Positions 8,218-16,950 of a stretch of DNA of 64,000 nt are shown here, one piece after another. Each line of letters opens with the position of its first letter. The stretch's first letter is position 1. The stretch lies in assembly GCF_024979255.1 (NCBI RefSeq), contig NZ_JANLCN010000002.1, positions 1-64,000 on the forward strand, written 5' to 3'. Below the pieces are notes generated by a model. The model saw only the letters and a program-made list of their open reading frames with translations. It ran no database searches and had not been told where the DNA came from. The position numbers and the translations under genes were made by a program. The DNA comes from Herbiconiux moechotypicola (GTDB lineage Bacteria > Actinomycetota > Actinomycetes > Actinomycetales > Microbacteriaceae).

Positions 8218-9412
8218 GGATGTGACTATGTTCGTCAAGGGCGCCCCGGGGGCACTTGTGCCCATCAGCGGCACCGACCCGACGCTGGGCGCCTGGACAC
8301 ACCGCGCATTCGTTCCCGACCCGCTCGCGCTGTCGATGCCTGCATTGACTCCCGAGACCTTCTTGGCGGTATCCGAAGCGCGAGCCGCTCTGGCCGCGCT
8401 CGACAGCACGGCACGGCAGCTGCCGAATCCGACGCTCCTCCGCATGCCGACCCTCCGCAGGGAAGCCCAGAGCACCTCCGCGCTCGAGGGAACCTATGCG
8501 CCTCTCGCCGATGTGCTGACCGCAGACGAGGATTCACCCGCGAGCGCAGAGCTGACGGAGGTCTTGAACTACGTGCGGATGGCGACCACGGGCTACGACC
8601 GCGTCGCCGAAGGACGCCGCCTCACACCGTCGCTCATCAGCGACCTCCAAGGCATCCTCATGAGAGGCACACCACTCGAATCCGTGTCGGGCCGCATCAG
8701 GGACGGTCAGGTCGTAGTCGGGAGGCGGCCGTCCGCCGACCCGTTCGGATTCCCCGTGCACGCCGCGAGATTCGTCCCCTCCCCGGCGGGACTTCCTTTG
8801 GAGGCAGGCGTTCGGGATCTCACCGACTGGATGCTCACCGATCACACCGGCCGAATCGATCCCGTCGTCGTGGCGGCGATGTCGCACTACCAGTTCGAGA
8901 CCCTCCACCCGTTCCGCGACGGCAACGGCAGGTTGGGGCGCTTCCTCGTCGTGATCCAGCTGCTGCTCACAGGCGTCCTGAGCGAGCCGACTCTGACTGT
9001 GTCGCCTTGGTTCGAGGCACGGCGAACCGAGTACTACGACCACCTCCTCGGCGTGAGCGCCCGAGGGGATTGGGACTCGTTCGTGCGGTTCTTCGCCTCT
9101 GGCCTGCAGGCCGCCGCGCACCAGACGCGCGAGCAGATGATCGCTCTCGTGAAAACGCAGGGCGAACTGAAAGAGATCGTTTGCTCTTCGCGCCTGCGCG
9201 CAGACACCGCCCACGCCCTGGTCGACCTGGCTATCGCGAACCCGTCGTTCACAGTCCGCCGAGTGCAGGCAGAACTGGCCATCTCGTACGGCAGGGCGAA
9301 CGCACTCGTGGCGCAGTTGACAGAGCTGGGTGTACTTGCAGTCGTCGACGCCCAGGCCTATGTTCGTCGCTTCTACTCACCCCAGGTTCTGGGCGTACTC
9401 ACCTCGAACTGA
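8216..9412 (+). CDS. Fic-domain AMP-transferase-like protein with C-terminal winged helix
   Basis: This 398-residue Fic protein has the complete catalytic motif HPFRDGNGRLGR (His231 to Arg242). Fic enzymes usually transfer AMP from ATP to a protein hydroxyl. An N-terminal inhibitory helix carries TSALEG (residues 87-92), fitting the (S/T)xxxE(G/N) motif whose Glu blocks ATP binding, so this is a self-inhibited class II type. The last 70 residues look like a winged helix (VRRVQAELAISYGRANALVAQL). The GTG start follows a -10 box by 6 nt, giving a leaderless mRNA. The target is unknown. Confidence 0.88.
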   Translation: MDVTMFVKGAPGALVPISGTDPTLGAWTHRAFVPDPLALSMPALTPETFLAVSEARAALAALDSTARQLPNPTLLRMPTLRREAQSTSALEGTYAPLADVLTADEDSPASAELTEVLNYVRMATTGYDRVAEGRRLTPSLISDLQGILMRGTPLESVSGRIRDGQVVVGRRPSADPFGFPVHAARFVPSPAGLPLEAGVRDLTDWMLTDHTGRIDPVVVAAMSHYQFETLHPFRDGNGRLGRFLVVIQLLLTGVLSEPTLTVSPWFEARRTEYYDHLLGVSARGDWDSFVRFFASGLQAAAHQTREQMIALVKTQGELKEIVCSSRLRADTAHALVDLAIANPSFTVRRVQAELAISYGRANALVAQLTELGVLAVVDAQAYVRRFYSPQVLGVLTSN

Positions 9413-9425
9413 TCCGTCGGCAGCC

Positions 9426-9458
9426 GCGCGCGGTGTTTCGCGCGCATTTCGCGTTTTT
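9426..9458 (+). terminator. candidate terminator after fic
   Basis: GCGCGC at 9426-9431 and 9440-9445 can pair around an 8-nt loop, and a run of five T follows at 9454-9458, shortly after the fic stop codon. The stem is short, so the call is moderate. Confidence 0.4.
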
Positions 9459-9579
9459 CGGCCGTCGGGGGCGTGCTGGGCGTCTCTGCGGTGGAGCGGC
9501 GGATCCGTAGCGTCTCAGCTACCACAGCGGGTGGCCGCATCGAGAGCGGGCCACCCCTCACGAGGGAGCGAGATACGAC

Positions 9580-10311
9580 ATGACGGAATTCGTCCTGATC
9601 CACGGATCGTGGCACGACGGCGCACTCTGGGAGCCGGTGGCGACGCACCTGCGCGACGCCGGCCACACGGTGCACACCCCCACGGTCGCCGGGCACGGCG
9701 TCGGGGTGGACAAGGCGGTCGACCACGCCGACTGTGTGGCCTCGATCGTCGACTGGATGCTCGAGGCCGACCTGAGCGACGTGGTGCTGCTCGGCCACAG
9801 CTACGGCGGCACCATCATCGCGCGGGTGTTCGAGGAGATCCCCGAGCGCATCCGCCGACTCGTCTTCTGGAACGCGTTCGTGCCGGCGCCGGGCAACAGC
9901 CTGCTCGACGAGGTGCCGCCGCACTACCGCGAGCTGTTCTCGCAGCTGGCCGCCGCCTCCGACGACAACACCGTCTCGATGCCGTTCCCCATCTGGCGCG
10001 AAGCCTTCATCCAGGACGCCCCGCTCGAGCTCGCCCAGTCCACCTTCGAGCAGCTCTCCTCCGAGCCGTTCCAGCCCTTCGTCGACAAGCTGCCGCTCAC
10101 CCGCTTCTACGAGCTGCTGCCCACCGTCGGCCGCAGCTACATCAACGCGACGGAGGACACCGCGCTGCCTCCGGGCGAGTGGGGCTGGCACCCGCGCATG
10201 TCGGGCCGCCTGCTCGGCGCCCGCCTGGTGCAGCTGCCGGGCAGCCACGAGGTGATGTTCACCGCGCCCGCGCTGCTCGCGCAGAAGATCATCGAGGCCG
10301 GACGGGACTGA
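9580..10311 (+). CDS. alpha/beta hydrolase (esterase-like, MenH/EstA group)
   Basis: This 243-residue hydrolase opens with the oxyanion loop VLIHGSWHDGALW. It has the nucleophile elbow GHSYGG (Ser74), Asp in the DKLPL region and a C-terminal His in LPGSHEVMF. The family contains plant-type methylesterases and many bacterial esterases of unknown substrate; it is cytoplasmic and has no signal peptide. GAGGGAG at 9562-9568 supports the start. Its 3' end overlaps the end of the convergent AraC-type gene by 23 bp. Confidence 0.82.
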   Translation: MTEFVLIHGSWHDGALWEPVATHLRDAGHTVHTPTVAGHGVGVDKAVDHADCVASIVDWMLEADLSDVVLLGHSYGGTIIARVFEEIPERIRRLVFWNAFVPAPGNSLLDEVPPHYRELFSQLAAASDDNTVSMPFPIWREAFIQDAPLELAQSTFEQLSSEPFQPFVDKLPLTRFYELLPTVGRSYINATEDTALPPGEWGWHPRMSGRLLGARLVQLPGSHEVMFTAPALLAQKIIEAGRD

Positions 10312-11308
10312 CGCGGGCACCCCGCCCGTGCAGCGCCTCATTCGGCGACATCCCGAAGGCCTCGCGATGCAGCTGCGCGAACCGGCCGAGGTTGCCGAAC
10401 CCCCACGTCGCGGCCACCGACGACACGGTGACGGCGGAGCGGCCGTACGGATCGGCGTCCAGGAGATCCTGGTGCGCCCTCCGCAGCCGCTCCGCCCTCA
10501 GCACCGTGAGCGGTGTGGTGCCGAGGTGGCGTCGGAACCCCTCCTGCAGCGACCGCGGACTCGTGTGCACGGCCGCGGCGATGTCGGCGAGCGTCACGTC
10601 GTCGGCCGCCGAGGCCTCGATGAACTGCACCGCGCGGTCGATCACGGCCGACGGGGCGGCCGGCGCCACCTCTGCGGTGAGCACGGGGTAGGCCTGCAGC
10701 ACGGCGGCGATGAGCAGCCGCTTCAGCTCGGTGCGGATGAGCGGGGCCTGGTCGAGCAGGCCCGTCTCGACGAAGTCACGCACCAGCACCGTGCTCACCT
10801 GGTTCCAGGCGGCCATCAGCTCGGGCGGGGGCGGCGCGACGGGGAAGGCGAGTGCGGCCCTCGAGCCCGAACGGCCACGACGGGGTCCGATCGCCGCCTC
10901 GACGTCGGCACGGTCGAGACGGACGGTGAGCAGCTCGCAGCCGTCGAGCCACCGCATGCGATAGGCCGACGACGGATCGAGTGCGACGGCCTGGCCGGGC
11001 CCGAGCACGGCCGACTCCCGGCCGCTGCTCACGGCGAACCTTCCCCGCAGCGGCCTGGACAGCAGCACGAAGTCACGGAACGGCTCCGCCTGCACCTGGG
11101 CGACGCCCTCGCCGTACGACAGACGGTAGAGATCGAGCTTCGCGGTGCCGCCGTGGAACTGGGTGGCCCGGAACCGTCCGGAGCGGGGCGAGACCGCGAG
11201 GGAGTGGGGGCAGTAGCTCGTGCTGAGCCGGCCTCGCGCCTCGTCGACGTCGGCGGTGTCGACCTGGAGGCTCATGCCTCGCGGAGCCGTCTGCGAGCGG
11301 TCGTGCAT
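10289..11308 (-). CDS. AraC-family transcriptional regulator
   Basis: This 339-residue regulator has an N-terminal cupin-like sensor resembling the AraC-binding-like domain (about 15-190). A C-terminal double helix-turn-helix follows (ADIAAAVHTSPRSLQEGFRRHLGTTPLTVL, then VAATWGFGNLGRFAQLHREAFGMSP). ATG 11308 is chosen because GAGGGAGG lies just upstream; in-frame starts further out lack a box. It faces the aryl-CoA operon across 156 bp and overlaps the hydrolase at its 3' end. It could regulate either, but a PaaX-type regulator closes the operon. Confidence 0.85.
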   Translation of the reverse strand: MHDRSQTAPRGMSLQVDTADVDEARGRLSTSYCPHSLAVSPRSGRFRATQFHGGTAKLDLYRLSYGEGVAQVQAEPFRDFVLLSRPLRGRFAVSSGRESAVLGPGQAVALDPSSAYRMRWLDGCELLTVRLDRADVEAAIGPRRGRSGSRAALAFPVAPPPPELMAAWNQVSTVLVRDFVETGLLDQAPLIRTELKRLLIAAVLQAYPVLTAEVAPAAPSAVIDRAVQFIEASAADDVTLADIAAAVHTSPRSLQEGFRRHLGTTPLTVLRAERLRRAHQDLLDADPYGRSAVTVSSVAATWGFGNLGRFAQLHREAFGMSPNEALHGRGARVSPVRPR

Positions 11309-11340
11309 CAGGACCTCCCTCATCGGGCTCGAGGCCCGTA

Positions 11341-11359
11341 ACGAGAATCTGACTCTCGT
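11341..11359. promoter_or_regulatory. inverted repeat between araC-type gene and aryl-CoA operon
   Basis: ACGAGA (11341-11346) and TCTCGT (11354-11359) form a 6-bp inverted repeat in the divergent promoter region. It is a candidate site for the AraC- or PaaX-type regulator. A TTGACG hexamer occurs at 11403-11408, but I cannot match it with a well-spaced -10 box. Confidence 0.3.
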
Positions 11360-11464
11360 CAAAACCGTAACATGCTCCTATCATGGCGAAACATAACTGA
11401 AATTTGACGATCGTAGTGTCGGAGATGCGATCAATGAGCCCCACCGATGACAGTGAGGAAGTGG

Positions 11465-12793
11465 ATGATGAACTCGGCGTTCTGGAACCCCAAGACGGAG
11501 ACCCTCGAGCGCGACGAGCTGCGCGCCCTGCAGCTGGCGAAGCTGCGCCGGGTGGCGACCTGGGCCCAGGAGCGCAGTCCCTTCTACAAGAAGCACTTCG
11601 CGGCCGCGGGCTTCGACCCCGAGCAGCTGCGCACCTTCGCCGACATCGACCGCATCCCGTTCCTCACCCGTGAGGCCTGGATGGCGAGCCAGCTCGCGTT
11701 CCCGCCGTTCGGTGAGCTGCCGGTCGCCGGTGCCGACTCCGCCATCCGCCTGCACACCACCAGCGGCACCAGCGGCAAGCAGCCCCTGCGCGCGCTCGAC
11801 AGTCGCAAGGACTGGTCGTGGTCGGCCGAGATGTGGTGCTACGCCCTCTGGGCCGCGGGCGTGCGGTCGACCGACATCGCCTACGTGGCGTTCGGCTACG
11901 GCTCGTTCATCGGTTTCTGGGGCCTGCACAACGGCCTGGAGAAGATCGGCGCGCTCACCATCCCGGGCGGCGCCCAGACCACCCCCGCCCGCGTGAAGCA
12001 GATCATCGACTTCGGCGCCACCGTAGTGGCCTCCACCCCCACCTATGCCCTCCGCCTCGCGCAGGAGGCCGAGGCCCTCGGCTACGACCTCGCGGCCTCA
12101 CCGGTGCGTGTCGTGATGCTCTCGGGCGAGCCCGTGCCCGAGTCGACGCGCCAGCTGATCGAGCAGCAGTGGGGCGCCATCGCCCTCGACACCGCCGGCA
12201 TGACCGAGATCTCGACCATCTTCATGTTCGAGCCCGCCGACAAGCCGGGCGGCTGCCACATCATCGAGGACAGCTTCATCGAGCAGGTCATCGATCCCGA
12301 GACCGGCCTCGAACTGCCCTACGGCGAGGCCGGCGAGCGGGTCACCACCTCCTTCGGGCGCGGCATGATTCCCCTGCTGCGCTATCGCACCGCCGACCTC
12401 GTGGTGAAGCTGCCGCACACCGCGGCGGCCAACGGGCGCACCTGGGACTTCTACGAGGGCGGCATCATCGGCCGGGTCGACGACATGAAGCTCGTGCGCG
12501 GCACCAACGTGTACCCGCGGGCGATCGAGGGCATCGTGCGCACCTACGCCGAGGTCGACGAGTTCCAGATCGAGATCCTGCGCGAGGGCATCCGCGACGA
12601 GATCGTGCTGCGGCTCGAGACCGTCGAGGCCTTCGACGACGAGCGCTGGGACTCGCTGCACGAGTCGCTGCGCGTCGACCTCGCCGACGCCCACGAGGGC
12701 CTGCGGTTCAAGATCGACCGCGCCGCGGCCGGCAGCCTGCCCCGCTACGAGCTCAAGGCGCGCCGCCTCACCGACTCGCGCCCGACGAACTGA
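11465..12793 (+). CDS. PaaK-type aryl-CoA ligase (AMP-forming)
   Basis: This 442-residue adenylate-forming ligase is close in layout to phenylacetate-CoA ligase. It has an N-terminal AQERSPFYKKHF and P-loop HTTSGTSGKQP. GMTEI lies in the adenine pocket region, YRTADLV holds the ribose-binding Asp, and the C-terminal domain begins at GRVDDMKLVRGTNVYP. It should activate an aromatic acid with ATP and CoA. GAGGAA lies 6 nt before ATG 11465. It is the first gene of an operon that continues with monooxygenase, thioesterase and ring-processing enzymes. The exact acid cannot be read from the sequence; phenylacetate is unlikely because no paaABCDE oxygenase is present. Confidence 0.85.
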   Translation: MMNSAFWNPKTETLERDELRALQLAKLRRVATWAQERSPFYKKHFAAAGFDPEQLRTFADIDRIPFLTREAWMASQLAFPPFGELPVAGADSAIRLHTTSGTSGKQPLRALDSRKDWSWSAEMWCYALWAAGVRSTDIAYVAFGYGSFIGFWGLHNGLEKIGALTIPGGAQTTPARVKQIIDFGATVVASTPTYALRLAQEAEALGYDLAASPVRVVMLSGEPVPESTRQLIEQQWGAIALDTAGMTEISTIFMFEPADKPGGCHIIEDSFIEQVIDPETGLELPYGEAGERVTTSFGRGMIPLLRYRTADLVVKLPHTAAANGRTWDFYEGGIIGRVDDMKLVRGTNVYPRAIEGIVRTYAEVDEFQIEILREGIRDEIVLRLETVEAFDDERWDSLHESLRVDLADAHEGLRFKIDRAAAGSLPRYELKARRLTDSRPTN

Positions 12794-12846
12794 CCACCCG
12801 GACGAACCGACCACACCGGCGAACTGACCCCAGGGAGAAGAAGCAG

Positions 12847-13053
12847 ATGACCGCCACCGACCTGATCGGCAACCCCCTCACCGCGCAGGAGCAAAGCCTC
12901 CTCGCGATCTACCGCGAGCTCGAGAGCTTCGCCGCCGACGACACCCTCGCCCCCACCACCCACGCGAACGTGCTCGCCGCCCTCGCCCCGCTCGGCGTGG
13001 CCGTGACGGGCCTCGGCATCACGCTTGAGCACCTGGTCGACATCGGGGCCTGA
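12847..13053 (+). CDS. small hypothetical protein of the aryl-CoA operon
   Basis: This 68-residue acidic, Ala/Leu-rich, probably helical protein lies between the ligase and the cupin and is preceded by an AGGGAGAAGAAG-type ribosome-binding region. I do not recognise a family. Codon use looks like that of its neighbours, and its position in the middle of the operon argues that it is real and functionally tied to the pathway, perhaps as a small subunit or stabiliser. Confidence 0.65.
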   Translation: MTATDLIGNPLTAQEQSLLAIYRELESFAADDTLAPTTHANVLAALAPLGVAVTGLGITLEHLVDIGA

Positions 13054-13110
13054 GAAACCCGGATGCGCGGCGCACCCGCCGCCGCATCCCACCCAGAGAG
13101 GAAGAACACC

Positions 13111-13548
13111 ATGACCGATCAGCGAGGGCTCGACGTCGAGCCCGTCGTCACCCGAGCCGGGCACGAGTACGGCGACACCGGACAGTCCGGCGGAGCACAC
13201 CGCGTCTCCGGCGTGAGCGTGCAGCACACGCCCGCCACCCGCATCTGGTTCGGGCGAGTGAGCAACGAACCCGGGTTCCGCTCGCTGCCGCACCACCACG
13301 GCGAGGCCGAGACCGGCGGCTACGTGCTCACCGGCCACGGCCGCATCTACTTCGGCGAGGGGTTCACGCGGTTCGTCGACCTCACGGCGGGCGACTTCGT
13401 GTTCGTGCCGCCGTTCATGCCGCACGTCGAAGCGAACATGTCGACCACCGACGAGCTCGTGTGGCTCACGGCGCGCACGCCCGACAACATCGTGGTCAAC
13501 CTCGACGACGTGCCCGACGAGAGCCTCGAGGGGTACCGGCGCGCCTGA
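13111..13548 (+). CDS. single-domain cupin protein
   Basis: This 145-residue protein has both cupin motifs with all usual metal ligands: the HHHGEAE stretch in motif 1 (two His and Glu) and GDFVFVPPFMPHVEAN in motif 2 (His). ATG 13111 follows GAGAGGAAGAA. Single cupins range from isomerases to small ring-cleaving dioxygenases. In an operon that builds a hydroxylated aryl-CoA but has no large dioxygenase gene, a ring-cleavage or isomerase role is possible. Gentisate dioxygenase itself is normally a two-cupin protein of about 350 residues, so this is not that enzyme in its usual form. Confidence 0.78.
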   Translation: MTDQRGLDVEPVVTRAGHEYGDTGQSGGAHRVSGVSVQHTPATRIWFGRVSNEPGFRSLPHHHGEAETGGYVLTGHGRIYFGEGFTRFVDLTAGDFVFVPPFMPHVEANMSTTDELVWLTARTPDNIVVNLDDVPDESLEGYRRA

Positions 13549-14513
13549 TGAACACTCTCCCCTTTCTCTCGGCCATCGAGCTGACCGAGCTCCCCGGCAC
13601 GGCTGAGACCAGCAGCACCGCCGTGTTCAGCGCGCGCACCCAGCACGTGCCGTGGCCGAAGTCGTACGGCGGCGACGTGCTGGCGCAGGCTGCGGCCGCG
13701 GGCATCCGCACCGTCGGCGACGACCGGAGCCTGCACGCGATGCACTCGCTGTTCGTGGCGCCGGCCTCGGTGGGCGAGGAGATCGAGTACCGGGTCACCT
13801 CGCTGCGCGACGGCCGCTCGTACTCCTCGCGCGAGGTGAAGGGATACCAGCACGGAGCCGTGGTGGTGTCGAGCGTGCTCTCCTTCCACGTGGGCGAGGA
13901 GTCCGCCACCGTCGCCGTGCCACTGCCCGAGGTGGCACAGTCGGAGGATCTGCCGTCGGCGGCCGAGGCGGTCGAGGCGCTCGACCGTGCGAACCCCGGG
14001 CGCATCCCGGCCGCCGCGGCCGCGTACTGGTCGGCGACGGGCGAGGGTGGGCGCAGCTTCGACCTGCGGCACGTCGAGGGGGCGCTCTACGCCTCGCCCG
14101 CGCATCCTGCCCACGCCTCGGTGGAGACGCCGACAGGCACCCCCACGGGCGCCCCCACCGTCGACCACGTCTGGGTGCGGCCGTTCGCGCCACTCCCCGC
14201 CGACCAGATCGTGCACGACCTCGCCCTCGTGCACGTGTGCGACTACTCCATCCTCGAACCCGTGCTGCGCGGCCAGGGTCGCGCCTGGACCGACCCGGGT
14301 CTCACCACCGCCAGCCTCGACCACTCGTTCTGGCTGCACGAGCGGGTGCCGTTCGACGACTGGGTGCTCTACACGCAGACGGTCGAGTCGTACGGCCACG
14401 GGCGCGCGCTCGTGCGCGGCACCATGCACAGCCGAGACGGGAGGCTGCTCGCCTCCGTCGCCCAGCAGGGAATGATCCGCGACCGCGGGCCGGAAAGGAA
14501 CGAACGCTCATGA
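13548..14513 (+). CDS. acyl-CoA thioesterase, TesB-like double hotdog
   Basis: This 321-residue protein has the two-hotdog layout of acyl-CoA thioesterase II. The first repeat contains VPWPKSYGGDVLAQA and ends with the GVVVSS-like strand. The second contains LDHSFWLHERVPFDDWVLY and a terminal RDGRLLASVAQQGMIR. The family hydrolyses acyl-CoA to free acid and CoA. Start and preceding stop share one base (TGATG), and the end overlaps the monooxygenase start (ATGA), so all are tightly coupled. Here it most likely releases the ring product from CoA after hydroxylation. Confidence 0.87.
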   Translation: MNTLPFLSAIELTELPGTAETSSTAVFSARTQHVPWPKSYGGDVLAQAAAAGIRTVGDDRSLHAMHSLFVAPASVGEEIEYRVTSLRDGRSYSSREVKGYQHGAVVVSSVLSFHVGEESATVAVPLPEVAQSEDLPSAAEAVEALDRANPGRIPAAAAAYWSATGEGGRSFDLRHVEGALYASPAHPAHASVETPTGTPTGAPTVDHVWVRPFAPLPADQIVHDLALVHVCDYSILEPVLRGQGRAWTDPGLTTASLDHSFWLHERVPFDDWVLYTQTVESYGHGRALVRGTMHSRDGRLLASVAQQGMIRDRGPERNERS

Positions 14514-16909
14514 AGGTGGCCGTGATCGGCGGAGGCCCCGGAGGCCTCTACTTCGCCTGTCTGATGAAGCAGCTCGATCCCGAGCACCGCATCACCGTCT
14601 GGGAGCGCAACGCCGCCGACGACACCTTCGGCTTCGGCGTGGTGTTCAGCGACGAGACGCTGCAGGGCATCCGGGGCTCCGACCCCGTGTTCCTCGGCGA
14701 GATGGAGCGCTCGATGGCGCAGTGGAACGACATCGACATCGACTACCGCGGCGAGACCCACACGGTGGGCGGCCAGGGCTTCGCGGCCATGAGCCGGCGC
14801 GACCTGCTCGGCCTGCTGCAGGCCAGGGCGGTCGAGCTCGGCGTCGACGTGCGCTTCTCCACCGTGGCCCCCGACGTGGAGGAGCTCAGCCGCGACTTCG
14901 ACCTCGCCATCGCCGCCGACGGGCTCAACTCGGCGGTGCGCACCCGCTTCGCCGACACCTTCCGCCCGGACCTCGACGTGCGCAAGTCGAAGTACATCTG
15001 GCTCGCGGTCGACGAGCCCTACGAGGCGTTCCGTTTCATCGTGAAGCAGACCCCCTACGGTGTGATGCAGGTGCACGCCTACCCGTACTCCGACACGGAG
15101 AGCACCTTCATCGTCGAGATGCACCCCGACGTGTGGGAGCGGGCCGGATTCGCGGCGTCGGCCGCGCAGACCCCCGCGGTGCCCGGGGTGAGCGACGAGG
15201 GCTCCATCGCCCTCATCCACGAGCTGTTCGCCGAGGAGCTGGGCGGAGCCCGCCTGCTCAGCAACAACTCGAAGTGGATCACCTTCACCACGGTGCGGAA
15301 CGCGAGCTGGCGGCACGGCAACATCGTGCTGCTCGGCGACGCCGCGCACACCGCCCACTTTTCGATCGGCTCGGGCACCAAGCTGGCGCTGGAGGACGCG
15401 CTCGCCCTCGCCGCGAGCATCCACGAGAACGACACCCTCGACGCCGCGCTCGACTCCTACGACGCCGAACGGCGACCGGTCGTGGCGTCGATCCAGCGCG
15501 CGGCCCAGGCGAGCCTGGAGTGGTTCGAGAACATCGGCGTCTACGCCGACCAGGAGCCGGAGCAGTTCTGCTTCAACCTGCTGACCCGCAGCCGCCGCAT
15601 CACGCTCGAGAACCTCAAGCTGCGCGACCCCGAGTTCGCCGCGCGGGTCACCTCCCACTTCGGGCGGGGCCAGGCCGATCCGAGCGCCCCGCCGATGTTC
15701 CAGCCGGTGTCGATCGGCGGCCTCGAGCTGCCGAACCGCGTGGTGCTTGCCCCCATGGACCAGTACTCGGCGGTCGAGGGCCTCGCCAACGACTTCCACC
15801 TCGTGCACCTGGGCTCGAAGGCGCTGGGCGGCGCCGGTCTCGTCATGACCGAGATGGTGTGCGTGAGTGCCGAGGGCCGCATCACGCTCGGATGCACGGG
15901 GCTGTACACGGATGCGCAGCGCGACGCCTACACGCGCGTGGTCGACTTCGTGCACGAGCGGTCCTCGGCCCGCATCGGGGTGCAGCTCGGCCACTCGGGC
16001 CGCAAGGGCTCCACCCGGCTCATGTGGGAGGGCATCGACGAGCCGCTCGACGAGGGCGGCTGGGAGCCCGTGGGCCCGTCTGCGGTGCCCTACGCATCCG
16101 GCGGCCGCCCGCCGCGCGAGATCTCGCGCGCCGAGATGGACGAGGTGCGCGAGCAGTTCGTGGCCGCCGCCCGCCGCGCGGGTGAGGCCGGCTTCGACCT
16201 GCTCGAGCTGCACGCCGCGCACGGCTACCTGCTCTCGTCGTTCCTCTCGCCGGTGTCGAACCACCGCACCGACGAGTACGGCGGCACGCTCGAGAACCGG
16301 CTGCGCTTTCCGCTCGAGGTGTTCGACGCCGTGCGCGCCGCGTTCCCCGCCGACCGCCCCGTCACCGTGCGGCTCTCCGCCGTCGACTGGGTGGAGGGCG
16401 GCAACGAGATCGACGACGCGGTGGCCATCGCGCGCGCCTTCGTCGAGCACGGGGCCGACGCCATCCACGTCTCCTCGGGCCAGGTGGCCAAGGAGGAGCG
16501 GCCCGCGTACGGGCGCAGCTACCAGGCGCCGTTCGCCGACCGCATCCGCAACGAGGTGGCGGCCGCCGCGGGTGTGCCCGTCATCACCGTGGGCGCGATC
16601 TCGTCGTTCGACGACGTGAACTCGCTCATCCTGGCGGGGCGCGCCGACCTCTGCGCGCTCGGCCGGCCGCACCTCTACGACCCGCAGTGGACGCTGCACG
16701 CCGCCGCCGACCAGGAGTACCGCGGGCCGGGAGCCGAGTGGCCGCTGCCGTTCCGGGCCGGGCGCCGCAAGCCGCCGACCGGGCGCACGGAGGCGGTGCG
16801 GCCGAGGCTCGAGCTCGTGCGCGCCTCCGCAGGCGACTCCTCCTCCGACGCCGCCGGCGCGGAGCACACCCGCTGGCGCCCGGCCACGCGCGTCGAGCCC
16901 GCCCGCTGA
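14510..16909 (+). CDS. bifunctional FAD monooxygenase / Old-Yellow-Enzyme reductase (salicylyl-CoA 5-hydroxylase or 2-aminobenzoyl-CoA monooxygenase/reductase type)
   Basis: This is a 799-residue fusion. Residues 1-375 are a class A flavin monooxygenase, with GGGPGG dinucleotide fold at 7-12 and GDAAHTAHFSIGSGTKLALEDA near 275-296. Residues 395-755 are an Old-Yellow-Enzyme FMN barrel, with PNRVVLAPMDQYSA, QLGHSGRKG, HAAHGYLLSSFLSP and TVGAISS. This architecture is known for 2-aminobenzoyl-CoA monooxygenase/reductase of Azoarcus, and many database entries with it are named salicylyl-CoA 5-hydroxylase. The enzyme should hydroxylate C5 of an ortho-substituted benzoyl-CoA and may reduce the ring. 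The start overlaps the thioesterase stop. Confidence 0.87.
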   Translation: MKVAVIGGGPGGLYFACLMKQLDPEHRITVWERNAADDTFGFGVVFSDETLQGIRGSDPVFLGEMERSMAQWNDIDIDYRGETHTVGGQGFAAMSRRDLLGLLQARAVELGVDVRFSTVAPDVEELSRDFDLAIAADGLNSAVRTRFADTFRPDLDVRKSKYIWLAVDEPYEAFRFIVKQTPYGVMQVHAYPYSDTESTFIVEMHPDVWERAGFAASAAQTPAVPGVSDEGSIALIHELFAEELGGARLLSNNSKWITFTTVRNASWRHGNIVLLGDAAHTAHFSIGSGTKLALEDALALAASIHENDTLDAALDSYDAERRPVVASIQRAAQASLEWFENIGVYADQEPEQFCFNLLTRSRRITLENLKLRDPEFAARVTSHFGRGQADPSAPPMFQPVSIGGLELPNRVVLAPMDQYSAVEGLANDFHLVHLGSKALGGAGLVMTEMVCVSAEGRITLGCTGLYTDAQRDAYTRVVDFVHERSSARIGVQLGHSGRKGSTRLMWEGIDEPLDEGGWEPVGPSAVPYASGGRPPREISRAEMDEVREQFVAAARRAGEAGFDLLELHAAHGYLLSSFLSPVSNHRTDEYGGTLENRLRFPLEVFDAVRAAFPADRPVTVRLSAVDWVEGGNEIDDAVAIARAFVEHGADAIHVSSGQVAKEERPAYGRSYQAPFADRIRNEVAAAAGVPVITVGAISSFDDVNSLILAGRADLCALGRPHLYDPQWTLHAAADQEYRGPGAEWPLPFRAGRRKPPTGRTEAVRPRLELVRASAGDSSSDAAGAEHTRWRPATRVEPAR

Positions 16910-16950
16910 CGCGGCATCCGCCTTTCACTCGCAACCGAACGGAGTCCTCT

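Noticed and set aside
13652-16909. A 1085-codon frame that would extend the monooxygenase N-terminus through the thioesterase gene
   Set aside because: The extension is Arg/Ala-rich out-of-frame translation of the thioesterase; the true start at 14510 has the dinucleotide-binding motif immediately after it.
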